Under the pieces are notes generated by a model. It did not search any database and was not told the origin of the DNA. It saw only the letters and a list, made by a program, of their open reading frames with translations. From NCBI GenBank assembly GCA_040220895.1, contig JAVJVY010000019.1, positions 124,001-188,000 of the forward strand: a stretch of 64,000 bases of DNA, in the 5' to 3' direction. Below, one piece after another: positions 1-7,992 of this stretch. The position numbers were made by a program, and so were the translations under genes. The stretch comes from UBA11591 sp040220895. Lineage in GTDB: Bacteria; Bacteroidota; Bacteroidia; Flavobacteriales_E; Vicingaceae. The stretch's first letter is position 1. The number at the start of each line of letters is the position of its first letter.

Positions 1-1
1 T

Positions 2-556
2 GAGGTCACGGATGTCTTCCTCACTCATTTGCATTTTGATCATTGCGGAGGCGGAGTTCGTTGGAGCAGTGATCGAAGCAAATATGAGCCCATGTTTAAG
101 AACGCCATTTATTGGTCGAATAGTTTTCATTGGAAATGGGCCACCGAGCCAAATCCGCGAGAGAAAGCATCGTTCTTGAAAGAGAATATCCTGCCGATGC
201 AGGACTTTGGTCAGCTGAAATTTGCAGATAAAGAAGCCTTCGACCTGTTCGATTACCTCGAGGTAAACGGGCATACTGATCATCAAATGCTGCCAATGCT
301 GAACTACAAGGGAAATAAGATCGTCTTTATGGCGGACTTGCTCCCTTCCGTTGGCCATGTACCATTGCCATATGTTATGGGTTATGACACAAGGCCACTG
401 ATAACGCTCGAAGAAAAAGCGCGATTTTTGGACGAGGCAGCGTCGGGGAAATATATCCTTTTCCTTGAACACGATTCCCTTAACGAGTGTTGCACCGTGG
501 TTAACACTGAAAAGGGTGTCAGACTAGACAGGACCTTTGATTTTTCAGAGATCTGA
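2..556 (+). CDS. Metallo-beta-lactamase fold hydrolase (5' end missing)
   Basis: This is the C-terminal part of a metallo-beta-lactamase (MBL) superfamily hydrolase; the reading frame is open to the window edge, so the gene begins upstream. The first visible residues hold the metal-binding signature THLHFDHCGG. Later motifs fit the same fold: VNGHTDHQM supplies a further metal histidine, FMADLLPS the bridging aspartate, and FLEHDS the last histidine. The family hydrolyses esters, lactones, thioesters or phosphodiesters; nothing here fixes the substrate. The last 12 bases overlap the convergent gene on the minus strand. The fold assignment is secure, the reaction is not. Confidence 0.85.
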   Translation, partial: EVTDVFLTHLHFDHCGGGVRWSSDRSKYEPMFKNAIYWSNSFHWKWATEPNPREKASFLKENILPMQDFGQLKFADKEAFDLFDYLEVNGHTDHQMLPMLNYKGNKIVFMADLLPSVGHVPLPYVMGYDTRPLITLEEKARFLDEAASGKYILFLEHDSLNECCTVVNTEKGVRLDRTFDFSEI

Positions 557-1648
557 ACGCAGTCCCAAGCGGACCTTCACCGGATAATGATCGGAGATAT
601 CCGAGTGCATTACTTCATGACTTAGCAGATCAAAGTTTCCATCTGCCAGTATATAATCGATGCGAAGAAATGGGAGTTTGCCATTGTAGGTAGCTCCAAA
701 TCCATTCCCTTTTTTCCTGAAGCTATCATTCATCTCATCAGAAAGAACACGATATGTATAGGAAGTAGGCGTGTCGTTAAAATCTCCGCACAGTATCACG
801 GGATAGGGCGAATTTCGCATGTGTTCTTTAACTTTAGCGGCTTGTTGTGCTCTTATAACATATGCCGCACTTAGTTTTTTCAATAGTGTTCCCATCCGGT
901 CTACATCCTGATTCAACTCATTTCCAACATCGTTCAGGTAGTTATAGTCATCCTTACCCAAATGGACCGATGCCAAATGCGTGTTGTACACTCGCAGTGT
1001 ATCTAAATCAACAAAGAGGTCTGTATAGATGCACACATTGTTTGAACCACCTTGAAATTTAATGCTGCCTTTTCCCACAATCGGGAAAGACGAAAAGGTC
1101 GCAATGCCCCAGTGCTCGGTATTTTTAACGGTTGCGGTGTATTCGACGTGTGCGCTGTACTTTTTTTTAAATTCGAGAATGGTCTCGAGGGTTTTGAAAT
1201 CGTGATTAGGATCGGTGGTGTTAAAAAATTCTTGTAGGCAAATGATGTCCGATTTTGCACGAAGAATGGTCCGCATGATGCGGTCACGGGTTTTTTTATT
1301 TTCGGACCAGTTGTATAAGTCAAAATTTCTGACGTTCAAACTCAATATACTGATGTCATTCTCCCTTTTTTCTTCATCAATATTAAATTCCAAGTGACTG
1401 GGTAATTCAGTAAGTCCAAAAACCATAAAAATAAGCGAGAGCCAGATGTACTTTTTATTGATCAGAAAAGAGCAGATAAACAAAAAGAAATTCAAGGTAA
1501 AAAGTTGAAGAAAACCCAATCCAAGGAGCGAGGGTAAAACCCAATTGCGCGGATCGATGTAGAGCGAAGAAATAGACAATAACAGTAATATTCCCGAGAT
1601 GAGATTCAGCGCCAAAAATGCGCGCGAAAACCATAAACCCTTCTTCAT
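545..1648 (-). CDS. Membrane-anchored endonuclease/exonuclease/phosphatase family protein
   Basis: A 367-residue protein with about three hydrophobic helices in the first 80 residues, followed by an endonuclease/exonuclease/phosphatase (EEP) domain. The EEP motifs are in order: ISILSLNVRNFD at the start of the domain, IICLQEF with the metal-binding glutamate, VILCGDFNDTP with the catalytic Asp/Asn, and SDISDHYPV with the terminal Asp-His. The family cleaves phosphodiester bonds (DNA, nucleotides, phospholipid head groups). The N-terminal helices place the catalytic domain at a membrane, common for this Bacteroidota subfamily. It lies 7 bases downstream of ribBA on the same strand and may be co-transcribed. 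Substrate unknown. Confidence 0.85.
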   Translation of the reverse strand: MKKGLWFSRAFLALNLISGILLLLSISSLYIDPRNWVLPSLLGLGFLQLFTLNFFLFICSFLINKKYIWLSLIFMVFGLTELPSHLEFNIDEEKRENDISILSLNVRNFDLYNWSENKKTRDRIMRTILRAKSDIICLQEFFNTTDPNHDFKTLETILEFKKKYSAHVEYTATVKNTEHWGIATFSSFPIVGKGSIKFQGGSNNVCIYTDLFVDLDTLRVYNTHLASVHLGKDDYNYLNDVGNELNQDVDRMGTLLKKLSAAYVIRAQQAAKVKEHMRNSPYPVILCGDFNDTPTSYTYRVLSDEMNDSFRKKGNGFGATYNGKLPFLRIDYILADGNFDLLSHEVMHSDISDHYPVKVRLGLRSDL

Positions 1649-1655
1649 GGTGAAT

Positions 1656-2867
1656 TTAACCCAGCTTTAATATATGACCGAGTTTGTCTCTTTTGGTTTT
1701 AAGGTATGCCTCGTTATGAACATTGGATTCGATCTCTAAAGGAATATTCTCAATTATTTCCAATCCATAGCCAACCAGCCCCGTTCGCTTTTTAGGATTA
1801 TTTGAGAGTAGTCTGATCTTAGACACCCCTAGTTCTCTTAAAATTTGGGCTCCAATACCGTAGTCGCGGGTATCGGGTTTGAAACCGAGTTTGGCGTTGG
1901 CTTCAACGGTATCCATGCCCTCTTCCTGTAACTGGTATGCTTTCAATTTATTTAGCAACCCTATGCCTCTGCCTTCTTGATTCATATAAACAATGACGCC
2001 TTTTCCCTCTTTTTCAATGGCCCTCATCGAGGCTTCTAATTGTGGGCCACAGTCGCATCGATAAGAATGGAAGATATCACCGGTCATACAAGAACTGTGC
2101 ACTCGGACAAGAACTGGTTCATCTTTCTTCCATTCTCCCTTCACCAGAGCGAGGTGTTCCTGATCGTTCGTTGTTTGGCGGAATGCCGTCAAATTAAAAT
2201 CACCAAAGCTTGTTGGGAGTTTAACGGTCACTTCTTTTTCGACAAGTCGCTCGTTTTTCATTCGATAAGCGACCAGGTCTTCTATTGAAATGATCTTGAG
2301 GTCGAATTTGCTGGCAATTTTCAGCAAGTCCGGCAGCCTGGCCATGCTGCCGTCTTCGTTCATAATTTCAACAATGACACCAGCGGGCTGATATCCGGCT
2401 AATCGAGCAAGGTCTATGGCAGCTTCGGTATGACCTGTTCTTCTCAACACTCCCCCTATCTTAGCTTTTAAGGGAAATATGTGCCCGGGTCTTGCCAAGT
2501 CTTCGGGTCGTGTCTTTGGGTCAGTCAGAGCCAAAACTGTTTTTGCCCTGTCCGAAGCCGATATTCCCGTTGTGCACCCGTGACCGATCAAGTCCACCGA
2601 AACAGTAAAAGCGGTGTCGTGCACGGCATTGTTACTTTTGACCATTAGATCGAGGCCCAATTCTTCGCATCTGCTCTCTACCAAGGGTGTACAAATTAAA
2701 CCCCTCCCATGTCTGGCCATAAAATTTATCAATTCAGGGGTAGTCGCTTCGGCGGCAGCTATAAAGTCACCCTCATTTTCTCTATCTTCATCATCAACGA
2801 CAATGACTACCTTGCCCTGCCTGATGTCGACGACCGCCTCATCGATGGTATTGAAATGTTTCTCCAT
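1656..2867 (-). CDS. ribBA: Bifunctional 3,4-dihydroxy-2-butanone-4-phosphate synthase / GTP cyclohydrolase II
   Basis: This fused enzyme performs both entry reactions of riboflavin synthesis: ribulose-5-phosphate to the four-carbon butanone phosphate (RibB half, residues 1 to about 200) and GTP to the diaminopyrimidine (RibA half, about 205 to 400). RibB motifs are DDEDRENEGDF, HDTAFTVSVD and RRTGHTEAAIDL. RibA motifs are the zinc cysteines C260, C271 and C273 in SSCMTGDIFHSYRCDCG, MNQEGRGIGL, and DTRDYGIGAQIL. At 403 residues it is full length and both halves keep their key residues. It diverges from ruvX; 63 bases separate the starts, too short for an FMN riboswitch. The downstream riboflavin gene ribD is 53 kb away in this window. 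Confidence 0.97.
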   Translation of the reverse strand: MEKHFNTIDEAVVDIRQGKVVIVVDDEDRENEGDFIAAAEATTPELINFMARHGRGLICTPLVESRCEELGLDLMVKSNNAVHDTAFTVSVDLIGHGCTTGISASDRAKTVLALTDPKTRPEDLARPGHIFPLKAKIGGVLRRTGHTEAAIDLARLAGYQPAGVIVEIMNEDGSMARLPDLLKIASKFDLKIISIEDLVAYRMKNERLVEKEVTVKLPTSFGDFNLTAFRQTTNDQEHLALVKGEWKKDEPVLVRVHSSCMTGDIFHSYRCDCGPQLEASMRAIEKEGKGVIVYMNQEGRGIGLLNKLKAYQLQEEGMDTVEANAKLGFKPDTRDYGIGAQILRELGVSKIRLLSNNPKKRTGLVGYGLEIIENIPLEIESNVHNEAYLKTKRDKLGHILKLG

Positions 2868-2877
2868 AATTCTGTCG

Positions 2878-2885
2878 CAAAGATA
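2878..2885 (-). promoter_or_regulatory. -7 element of the ribBA promoter (TATCTTTG)
   Basis: Read on the minus strand this is TATCTTTG, a perfect match to the Bacteroidota TAnnTTTG element, ending 10 bases before the ribBA start codon. No TTTG is seen at the usual upstream distance, so the call rests on one element. Confidence 0.4.
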
Positions 2886-2891
2886 CTGGTT

Positions 2892-2921
2892 TTTGTTGCG
2901 TCGTTGGACTGGTTATCTTTA
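2892..2921 (+). promoter_or_regulatory. Promoter of ruvX (TTTG-N18-TATCTTTA)
   Basis: TTTG at 2892-2895 is followed after 18 bases by TATCTTTA at 2914-2921, one mismatch from the Bacteroidota consensus TTTG / TAnnTTTG. It ends 9 bases before the ruvX start codon and faces away from ribBA. Confidence 0.4.
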
Positions 2922-2930
2922 CTCAAGAAT

Positions 2931-3359
2931 ATGGCAAAAATCCTTTCCATCGATTTCGGACAAAAGAGGACTGGACTGGCAATAAGTGACGATTTACAAA
3001 TGATTGGATCACCGCTAAAAACAGTACCCACGAATACTATTTTTGACGAACTCGTGAAATTGTCGTCAAGCGATAATATCATGGGCTTTGTTGTTGGTAT
3101 GCCACAAGACCTCAAAGGCAGAGAGACGGATGCCACGGCAAAGGTTAAAATCTTTGTAAAACAGTTGAAAAAAAAATTCCCGGAAATGGGAGTGTGGACC
3201 GAAGATGAGCGTTTTACATCTAAAATGGCCTTGCAAAGTATGATCGATGGAAATATTTCAAAGTCCAGAAGGCGCGATAAATCAGTGATTGATAATGTGA
3301 GCGCAGCGATAATCCTTCAATCATTTCTTGATCGTAAAGCTCATGAAAACAAAAAATGA
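2931..3359 (+). CDS. ruvX: Putative pre-16S rRNA nuclease / Holliday junction resolvase-like YqgF
   Basis: A 142-residue RNase H-fold nuclease of the YqgF/RuvX family, which trims the 5' end of pre-16S rRNA in bacteria. The fold starts with the catalytic aspartate D8 in ILSIDFGQKRTG; the central VVGMPQDLKG stretch, WTEDERFTS with the second acidic residue, and DNVSAAIILQ with the last aspartate follow. The frame is open further upstream (to 2709), but that part is antisense to ribBA and is not conserved-looking; ATG at 2931 gives the usual family length. The gene leads a plus-strand group with def and a TPR lipoprotein. Confidence 0.93.
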   Translation: MAKILSIDFGQKRTGLAISDDLQMIGSPLKTVPTNTIFDELVKLSSSDNIMGFVVGMPQDLKGRETDATAKVKIFVKQLKKKFPEMGVWTEDERFTSKMALQSMIDGNISKSRRRDKSVIDNVSAAIILQSFLDRKAHENKK

Positions 3360-3374
3360 ACGTAATTTTGCACC

Positions 3375-3932
3375 GTGACACTACCCATTATTGCATACGG
3401 AGATCCCATTTTAAAAAAGGTAGCTCAGGAGATTGAACAAGATTACCCCGACCTTGATGAGATCATTGAGAGCATGTTCGAGACCATGTACGATTCAAAT
3501 GGTGTAGGATTGGCGGCACCTCAGATCAACAAATCTATTCGTCTGTTCATTATTGATGCGGAGCCTTTTGCCGAAGAAGATCCTGATCTTGCCGGCTTCA
3601 AGCAAGTTTTTATCAATCCCATCATTTTAAAAGAAGAAGGATCGGAGTGGGACTTTAACGAGGGCTGCTTGAGTATTCCGGGTATAAGAGAAGATGTGAA
3701 AAGAAAGCCCAGCATTACCATAGAATATTACGACCGCGAATTCAATCTGAAAGAAGAGGTCTATGAAGGTGTTGCTGCAAGAATCATCCAGCACGAATAC
3801 GATCATATTGAAGGTGTTTTGTTTACCGATCGCATAAATCCCCTGCGCAGGCGTTTGTTAAGTGGAAAATTGAAGAATATTGCTAAAGGAAAAGTTGAAG
3901 TTGATTACAAAATGAAATTCCCCCTAAAATGA
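3375..3932 (+). CDS. def: Peptide deformylase
   Basis: Removes the N-terminal formyl group from nascent proteins. All three family motifs are intact: GVGLAAPQ at residues 43-50, EGCLSIP with the metal ligand C98, and QHEYDHIEG with ligands H140 and H144 and the catalytic E141. The length of 185 residues is normal for a type I bacterial enzyme. The start codon is GTG at 3375, immediately before the expected N-terminal TLPIIAYGDPIL. It follows ruvX by 15 bases and its end overlaps the next gene by 4 bases (ATGA), so the three are probably one transcript. Confidence 0.96.
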   Translation: MTLPIIAYGDPILKKVAQEIEQDYPDLDEIIESMFETMYDSNGVGLAAPQINKSIRLFIIDAEPFAEEDPDLAGFKQVFINPIILKEEGSEWDFNEGCLSIPGIREDVKRKPSITIEYYDREFNLKEEVYEGVAARIIQHEYDHIEGVLFTDRINPLRRRLLSGKLKNIAKGKVEVDYKMKFPLK

Positions 3933-4471
3933 AACAATTCATAAATATTGGCCTTTTAATACTCGTCTTGATGGCGTGCAAAGAACAAAGTAAAGAAGCC
4001 CAAATGAGTAAAGAAGAAAGATTGACACTCATTGAAGAAATCGAGGATAAATCATTTGGTCAAGGAGGGGAGTTCAATAAAACAAGTGCCCTTTCATTAT
4101 TAAATAATTATGTACTGTTCGCTGATGAGAACCCGGATGATGACCGTGCCGCCGGATTCCTTTTTAAAGCAGGAGACATCGCCATGGGATTGGAAAAAGG
4201 ACAACTGGCCATTGATTATTTTGACAGGGTCATCGATGAATACCCCGAGTACGAGAAAGTTGCGTACAGTATGTTTTTGAGAGCCTTCGTTTATGAGAAT
4301 CAGCTGAAGGATCTGGATAAAGCGAGCAAGGCTTATCGCGACTTTATTAAGGCTTATCCCGATCACGATATGACGGAAGCTGCGCAATTTTCCCTTCAAA
4401 ACCTGGGAAAAAGTCCAGAGCAACTAATAAGGGAATTCGAGCAGAACAATGCTACTCCTGCTCAAAACTGA
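3929..4471 (+). CDS. TPR-containing lipoprotein
   Basis: A 180-residue exported protein with a lipoprotein signal: the N-terminal KQFINIGLLILVLMAC ends in a lipobox with the lipidated cysteine at about residue 17. The mature part is helical and carries tetratricopeptide-like repeats (AAGFLFKAGDIAMGLEKG..., VAYSMFLRAFVYENQLKDL..., AAQFSLQNLGKSPEQ) in which helices pair around Ala/Gly/Tyr positions. TPR lipoproteins are usually scaffolds for envelope complexes; no partner is evident. It is coupled to def by an ATGA overlap, and its end overlaps the convergent cdaA by 20 bases. Confidence 0.8.
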   Translation: MKQFINIGLLILVLMACKEQSKEAQMSKEERLTLIEEIEDKSFGQGGEFNKTSALSLLNNYVLFADENPDDDRAAGFLFKAGDIAMGLEKGQLAIDYFDRVIDEYPEYEKVAYSMFLRAFVYENQLKDLDKASKAYRDFIKAYPDHDMTEAAQFSLQNLGKSPEQLIREFEQNNATPAQN

Positions 4472-5255
4472 TCAAGTCTCCAAGTCGCTTGATCGACAGG
4501 TTGTTTGTTAGCTTTCCACCGCGACATATACTGATTTTTCCATTTTCCTCTGAAACGACAATGGCTATAGCATTGGTTTGCTCCGTAATACCAACTGCTG
4601 CACGGTGTCGCATCCCAAATCGGGCCGGAAGATTCTGACGGTCCGATAACGGCAGAACGCACCTGGCTGCAATGATCTTATCTTCACTTATCAGAACCGC
4701 TCCGTCGTGCAATGGCCCGTCTTTTATAAAGATTGATTCCAAAAGGTAGGATGATAAATCGGCATTGATCATAGTGCCTAAGGATTTGTACATGTCCAAG
4801 TCATTTTCTTTGGTCATTACAATGAGTGCACCTGTCTTTTGCCTGGCCATGTGTTCACATGCATTGAGAATGGCAGTTTTACATTTCTGGTCATTGATTT
4901 CCGGTTTCTTTTTCAATTTAAATAGCCATTTTGTCAAAAGAAAACGATTGTACATGCGAGGTGAAGCGATAAGAAGGAGAAATTTTCTTATTTCTTGCTG
5001 AAACACAACGATCAATGCGATAATACCAACGCCAATGAATTGCCCAAGAATTTCATGGAGTAAGTCCATTTCGAGGTAGTCGGTCAACTGCCAGATAGAA
5101 TAGATGACGAGTGCTCCGATAAAAATTCGAATAGCCGCAGTACCCTTTACGAAATTATAGAGTTGCAGTACTAAAAATAACACCAGTAAAACATCCACAA
5201 CGGATAACCACCAGTGAACGGAATAGAAGTCTGTATACCTTTCTAAAAGGGACAT
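4452..5255 (-). CDS. cdaA: Diadenylate cyclase (c-di-AMP synthase)
   Basis: Condenses two ATP into the second messenger cyclic di-AMP, which governs potassium and osmotic balance and cell-wall homeostasis. Three hydrophobic helices occupy residues 10-90, followed by a DisA-N (DAC) domain. The catalytic motifs are DGA at 184-186 (in GPLHDGAVLIS) and RHR at 216-218 (in FGMRHRAAVGI), both intact. The length of 267 residues fits the CdaA type. It lies 30 bases downstream of folP on the same strand, a neighbourhood common in Bacteroidota. No c-di-AMP phosphodiesterase or regulator gene is in the window. Confidence 0.95.
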   Translation of the reverse strand: MSLLERYTDFYSVHWWLSVVDVLLVLFLVLQLYNFVKGTAAIRIFIGALVIYSIWQLTDYLEMDLLHEILGQFIGVGIIALIVVFQQEIRKFLLLIASPRMYNRFLLTKWLFKLKKKPEINDQKCKTAILNACEHMARQKTGALIVMTKENDLDMYKSLGTMINADLSSYLLESIFIKDGPLHDGAVLISEDKIIAARCVLPLSDRQNLPARFGMRHRAAVGITEQTNAIAIVVSEENGKISICRGGKLTNNLSIKRLGDLISFEQE

Positions 5256-5285
5256 TGAGCTAAAAATGAGGGAATTACCGCAATA

Positions 5286-6122
5286 TTAATCCTTTTGAAA
5301 ATAGGAGGCAATTTTCACTACTTCGATCGCTTCTTTTACGTCGTGCACTCTCAGAATGTCAGCGCCGTTCAGCAAGGCCAGTGCATGTAAGACCGTTGAT
5401 CCATTCAATGCATTTTCAGCCTTGGTACCCAACACTTTGTTGACCATTGATTTTCTTGACAAACCAACCATTATTGGGTTATGAAGACTTTTCAATGATC
5501 TGAGATTTCGAAGCAATTCATAATTGTGTTCAAGGCTTTTGCCAAATCCGAAACCAGGATCGAGAATTACATTTTTGATACCCTTGTCTTTTGCCAGACT
5601 AGCCTTTTTTTGTAAAAAACTTTTAACCTCCTCTACCACGTTCTCATACCTCGGATCGTTTTGCATGTCCGCGGGTTTTCCTTTCATGTGCATTAGGATC
5701 AGCGGCACTTTTAATTCGGCAACGGTATCCAACATTTTATTGTCAAGATTGCCACCCGAGATGTCATTGACAATCGAAATACCGGCTTCCACAGCTTTTT
5801 TGGCAATCGTGGACCGGAAAGTATCGATGCTAAAAAGCGCATCAGGGAATTCAAGCACTAAATGGGGAAGGTACTTTTCAATTCGACACCACTCTTGTTC
5901 TTCACTTACTTCTGTCGCTCCAGGTCTTGAACTGTATGCCCCAAGATCGATTAGGTCCGCTCCCTCGGACAACATGGTGTCAACTTTTTTCAAGACTGCT
6001 TTCACACTGTTCAGCTTTCCCCCGTCATAAAACGAATCAGGTGTGAGGTTGACTATTCCCATGACTGCGGGAACCCTCAATTCTTGCTTATGACCCTTGA
6101 TATGGAGCTGGAGATTCTTCAA
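5286..6122 (-). CDS. folP: Dihydropteroate synthase
   Basis: Joins p-aminobenzoate to 6-hydroxymethyl-dihydropterin diphosphate in folate synthesis. Motifs are PAVMGIVNLTPDSFYDGG at the start of the barrel, GADLIDLGAYSSRPGA (pterin/pAB loop), SIDTFRS, GISIVNDISGG, ILDPGFGFGKS with the essential Lys/Ser, and the terminal LRVHDVKE. The frame is open to an ATG at 6212, but that start would overlap the divergent DUF1599 gene (start 6172) and add 30 non-family residues. TTG at 6122 gives 278 residues, the normal length, and is preferred here; the start is inferred, the identity is not in doubt. Confidence 0.94.
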   Translation of the reverse strand: MKNLQLHIKGHKQELRVPAVMGIVNLTPDSFYDGGKLNSVKAVLKKVDTMLSEGADLIDLGAYSSRPGATEVSEEQEWCRIEKYLPHLVLEFPDALFSIDTFRSTIAKKAVEAGISIVNDISGGNLDNKMLDTVAELKVPLILMHMKGKPADMQNDPRYENVVEEVKSFLQKKASLAKDKGIKNVILDPGFGFGKSLEHNYELLRNLRSLKSLHNPIMVGLSRKSMVNKVLGTKAENALNGSTVLHALALLNGADILRVHDVKEAIEVVKIASYFQKD

Positions 6123-6171
6123 AAAATGGTATCTTTCCGTCCTGTTGAATTCATCTGTTTCAATACCCGAA

Positions 6172-6729
6172 ATGCTTGATACTAGTGCGCAATATGACTC
6201 AATAATAGCCATTTGCGAAGATATTTTCAGAAAAAAGATGCAAGATTACGGTAGTGCCTGGAGAATTTTAAGAACTTCTTCCCTTACCGATCAAATTTTT
6301 ATAAAGGCCAAACGAATCAGAAGCCTTCAAGAGAAAGGTGTTTCAAAAATTGATGAAAGCGCTGAAGCAGAATTTATTGGCATCGTAAATTATTGCGTCA
6401 TGGCATTGATCCAGCTGCAGATGAACGGAACTCAGGAGCTTGAAATTGAAGAAGAGACATGCATCAAGCTCTATACCGAAAAATTCAAATTGGCTAAGGA
6501 GTTGATGGGAGATAAGAACCATGACTACGACGAAGCATGGAGAGAGATGCGCATTTCATCGCTAACAGACCTGATCTTAATGAAGCTTCTCAGGATCAAG
6601 CAAATCGAAGATAACGCTGGTATAACATTGATTTCTGAAGGGTTAGACGCAAATTATTTAGATATAATCAATTATGCCGTATTTGCATTAATTCGGAATC
6701 AGGAATCAAAAAAAATAAAGAATGATTAG
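6172..6729 (+). CDS. DUF1599 domain-containing protein (internally duplicated)
   Basis: A 185-residue protein made of two copies of one domain (residues about 8-85 and 105-180). Both copies share the core DYGSAWR/DYDEAWR, SSLTD and a closing IVNYCVMAL/IINYAVFAL. The family (also called nucleotide modification associated domain 1) is widespread in Bacteroidota and phages; its reaction is unproven, with links to modified nucleotide metabolism suggested for the phage members. ATG at 6172 is preferred over the longer open frame because the family begins with a short QYD segment before the first copy. The end overlaps the next gene by 8 bases, starting a long operon-like run. Confidence 0.88.
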   Translation: MLDTSAQYDSIIAICEDIFRKKMQDYGSAWRILRTSSLTDQIFIKAKRIRSLQEKGVSKIDESAEAEFIGIVNYCVMALIQLQMNGTQELEIEEETCIKLYTEKFKLAKELMGDKNHDYDEAWREMRISSLTDLILMKLLRIKQIEDNAGITLISEGLDANYLDIINYAVFALIRNQESKKIKND

Positions 6730-7987
6730 GCATTTTACAGTAGGTTTCAGCCGGATTTTAGTCGGCACGCTATTCATATTTTCAGGACTTATCAAGGCCA
6801 ATGATCCATTGGGTTTCTCTTATAAATTAGAAGAGTACTGGGTGGAATTCGGCATGAATTGGAAATGGTTGATTTCTTTAGGTGTGCCACTAGCGGTTTT
6901 TTTATGTGTATTGGAAATTGTTTTGGGCGTTGCAACATTGGTGGGCTACAAAATGAAAATTGTCAGTCGCTTGCTTCTTTTGTTAATGGCTTTTTTCACG
7001 GTTCTCACATTCGCTTCGGCCGTATTTGGCTTGGTTAAATCTTGTGGCTGCTTTGGTGATGCAATCCCCTTAACTCCCTGGCAATCTTTTATTAAAGATG
7101 TAATCTTGATTATTTTGGTTGTCGTCTTATTTGGAGATGGCGAAAAGATTAAGCCATATGCCAACCGTTATTGGGAAACTGCATTTGTTGTATTCCCCAC
7201 GGTCTTGATGGCTTATGCCGCATACTTGGTAGATTGGCAATTCCCTCTGTATTACACGCTGGCCATTCTTGGTTTTGGTTTTATAACATACCTGGCAAAC
7301 TTGAGGTTTGGACCCTTGTGGACCGTAATTATCTCCCTGATCAGCGCCCTGTGGTTTAGCATACATGTCATTGATCACCTTCCCATGCGTGATTTCAGGC
7401 CGTATGCCGTAGGTAAGAATATTCCCGATCAAATGCAACTTCCCGAAGGTGCCAAGCCCGATATATATCGGAACACTTTTTTATATAAGAATTTGACTAC
7501 CGGCAAGGTCGAAGAATTTGATGACAGTAATTACCCCTGGGATGACGAGAATTACGAGTTCGTTGATCGAGAGACAGTGCTGATAGAGAAAGGTGATGAA
7601 GCAAAGATTACGGACCTATCCATCATGGATGTTGATGGGTATAACCTAACAGAGGACATTTTGAATGATCCCGATCCGGTCTTGTTGGTGATAAGTTATA
7701 ACGTGTTGAAAGCGGGAAGCAGGAATATCAAAGATCTATCTAAGCTGGTCAAGCAGTGTAATGCGAAGGGTTTTTCTGCTGTAGGCCTTTCGGCCTCTGA
7801 CCCAACAATGGTTGATGAATTTAAAAGTGCCAATGATCTGGAGATTCCTTTTTACGCAACCGACGAAATCACATTAAAAACGATAGTCCGTTCCAATCCT
7901 GGATTAGTTCTATTAGAAGGAGGAACGGTAAAGGCAAAGTGGCATGTGAATGACGTACCCACTTTTGAGGAATTGACAGGTAACTGA
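6722..7987 (+). CDS. BT_3928-type DoxX family membrane protein with thioredoxin-like C-terminus
   Basis: A 421-residue protein with a DoxX-like four-helix membrane domain in its first half (starting RILVGTLFIFSGLIKANDPLGF) and further helices to about residue 230. A cysteine pair in VKSCGCFGD sits between helices, as in MauE/DoxX-like redox proteins. The C-terminal 130 residues (from DPVLLVISYNVLKAGSRN) have the order of a thioredoxin fold but no CXXC motif. This architecture matches the protein called BT_3928 in Bacteroides, conserved next to tpiA and folP. A role in membrane redox or thiol chemistry is likely from the DoxX family; no direct evidence exists here. It overlaps the DUF1599 gene by 8 bases. 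Confidence 0.85.
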   Translation: MIRHFTVGFSRILVGTLFIFSGLIKANDPLGFSYKLEEYWVEFGMNWKWLISLGVPLAVFLCVLEIVLGVATLVGYKMKIVSRLLLLLMAFFTVLTFASAVFGLVKSCGCFGDAIPLTPWQSFIKDVILIILVVVLFGDGEKIKPYANRYWETAFVVFPTVLMAYAAYLVDWQFPLYYTLAILGFGFITYLANLRFGPLWTVIISLISALWFSIHVIDHLPMRDFRPYAVGKNIPDQMQLPEGAKPDIYRNTFLYKNLTTGKVEEFDDSNYPWDDENYEFVDRETVLIEKGDEAKITDLSIMDVDGYNLTEDILNDPDPVLLVISYNVLKAGSRNIKDLSKLVKQCNAKGFSAVGLSASDPTMVDEFKSANDLEIPFYATDEITLKTIVRSNPGLVLLEGGTVKAKWHVNDVPTFEELTGN

Positions 7988-7992
7988 ATAAA

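Noticed and set aside
2709..2930. N-terminal extension of ruvX in the same frame
   Set aside because: It is antisense to ribBA and adds 74 residues unlike the family; ATG at 2931 gives the normal YqgF start.
2868..2930. FMN riboswitch before ribBA
   Set aside because: Only 63 bases lie between the two divergent starts and none of the conserved FMN-aptamer segments is present.
5524..6030. 168-codon open frame opposite folP
   Set aside because: It mirrors the coding frame of an unmistakable folP gene and shows no domain of its own.
6123..6212. Longer folP start at 6212
   Set aside because: Would overlap the divergent DUF1599 start and add 30 residues that do not belong to the dihydropteroate synthase fold.
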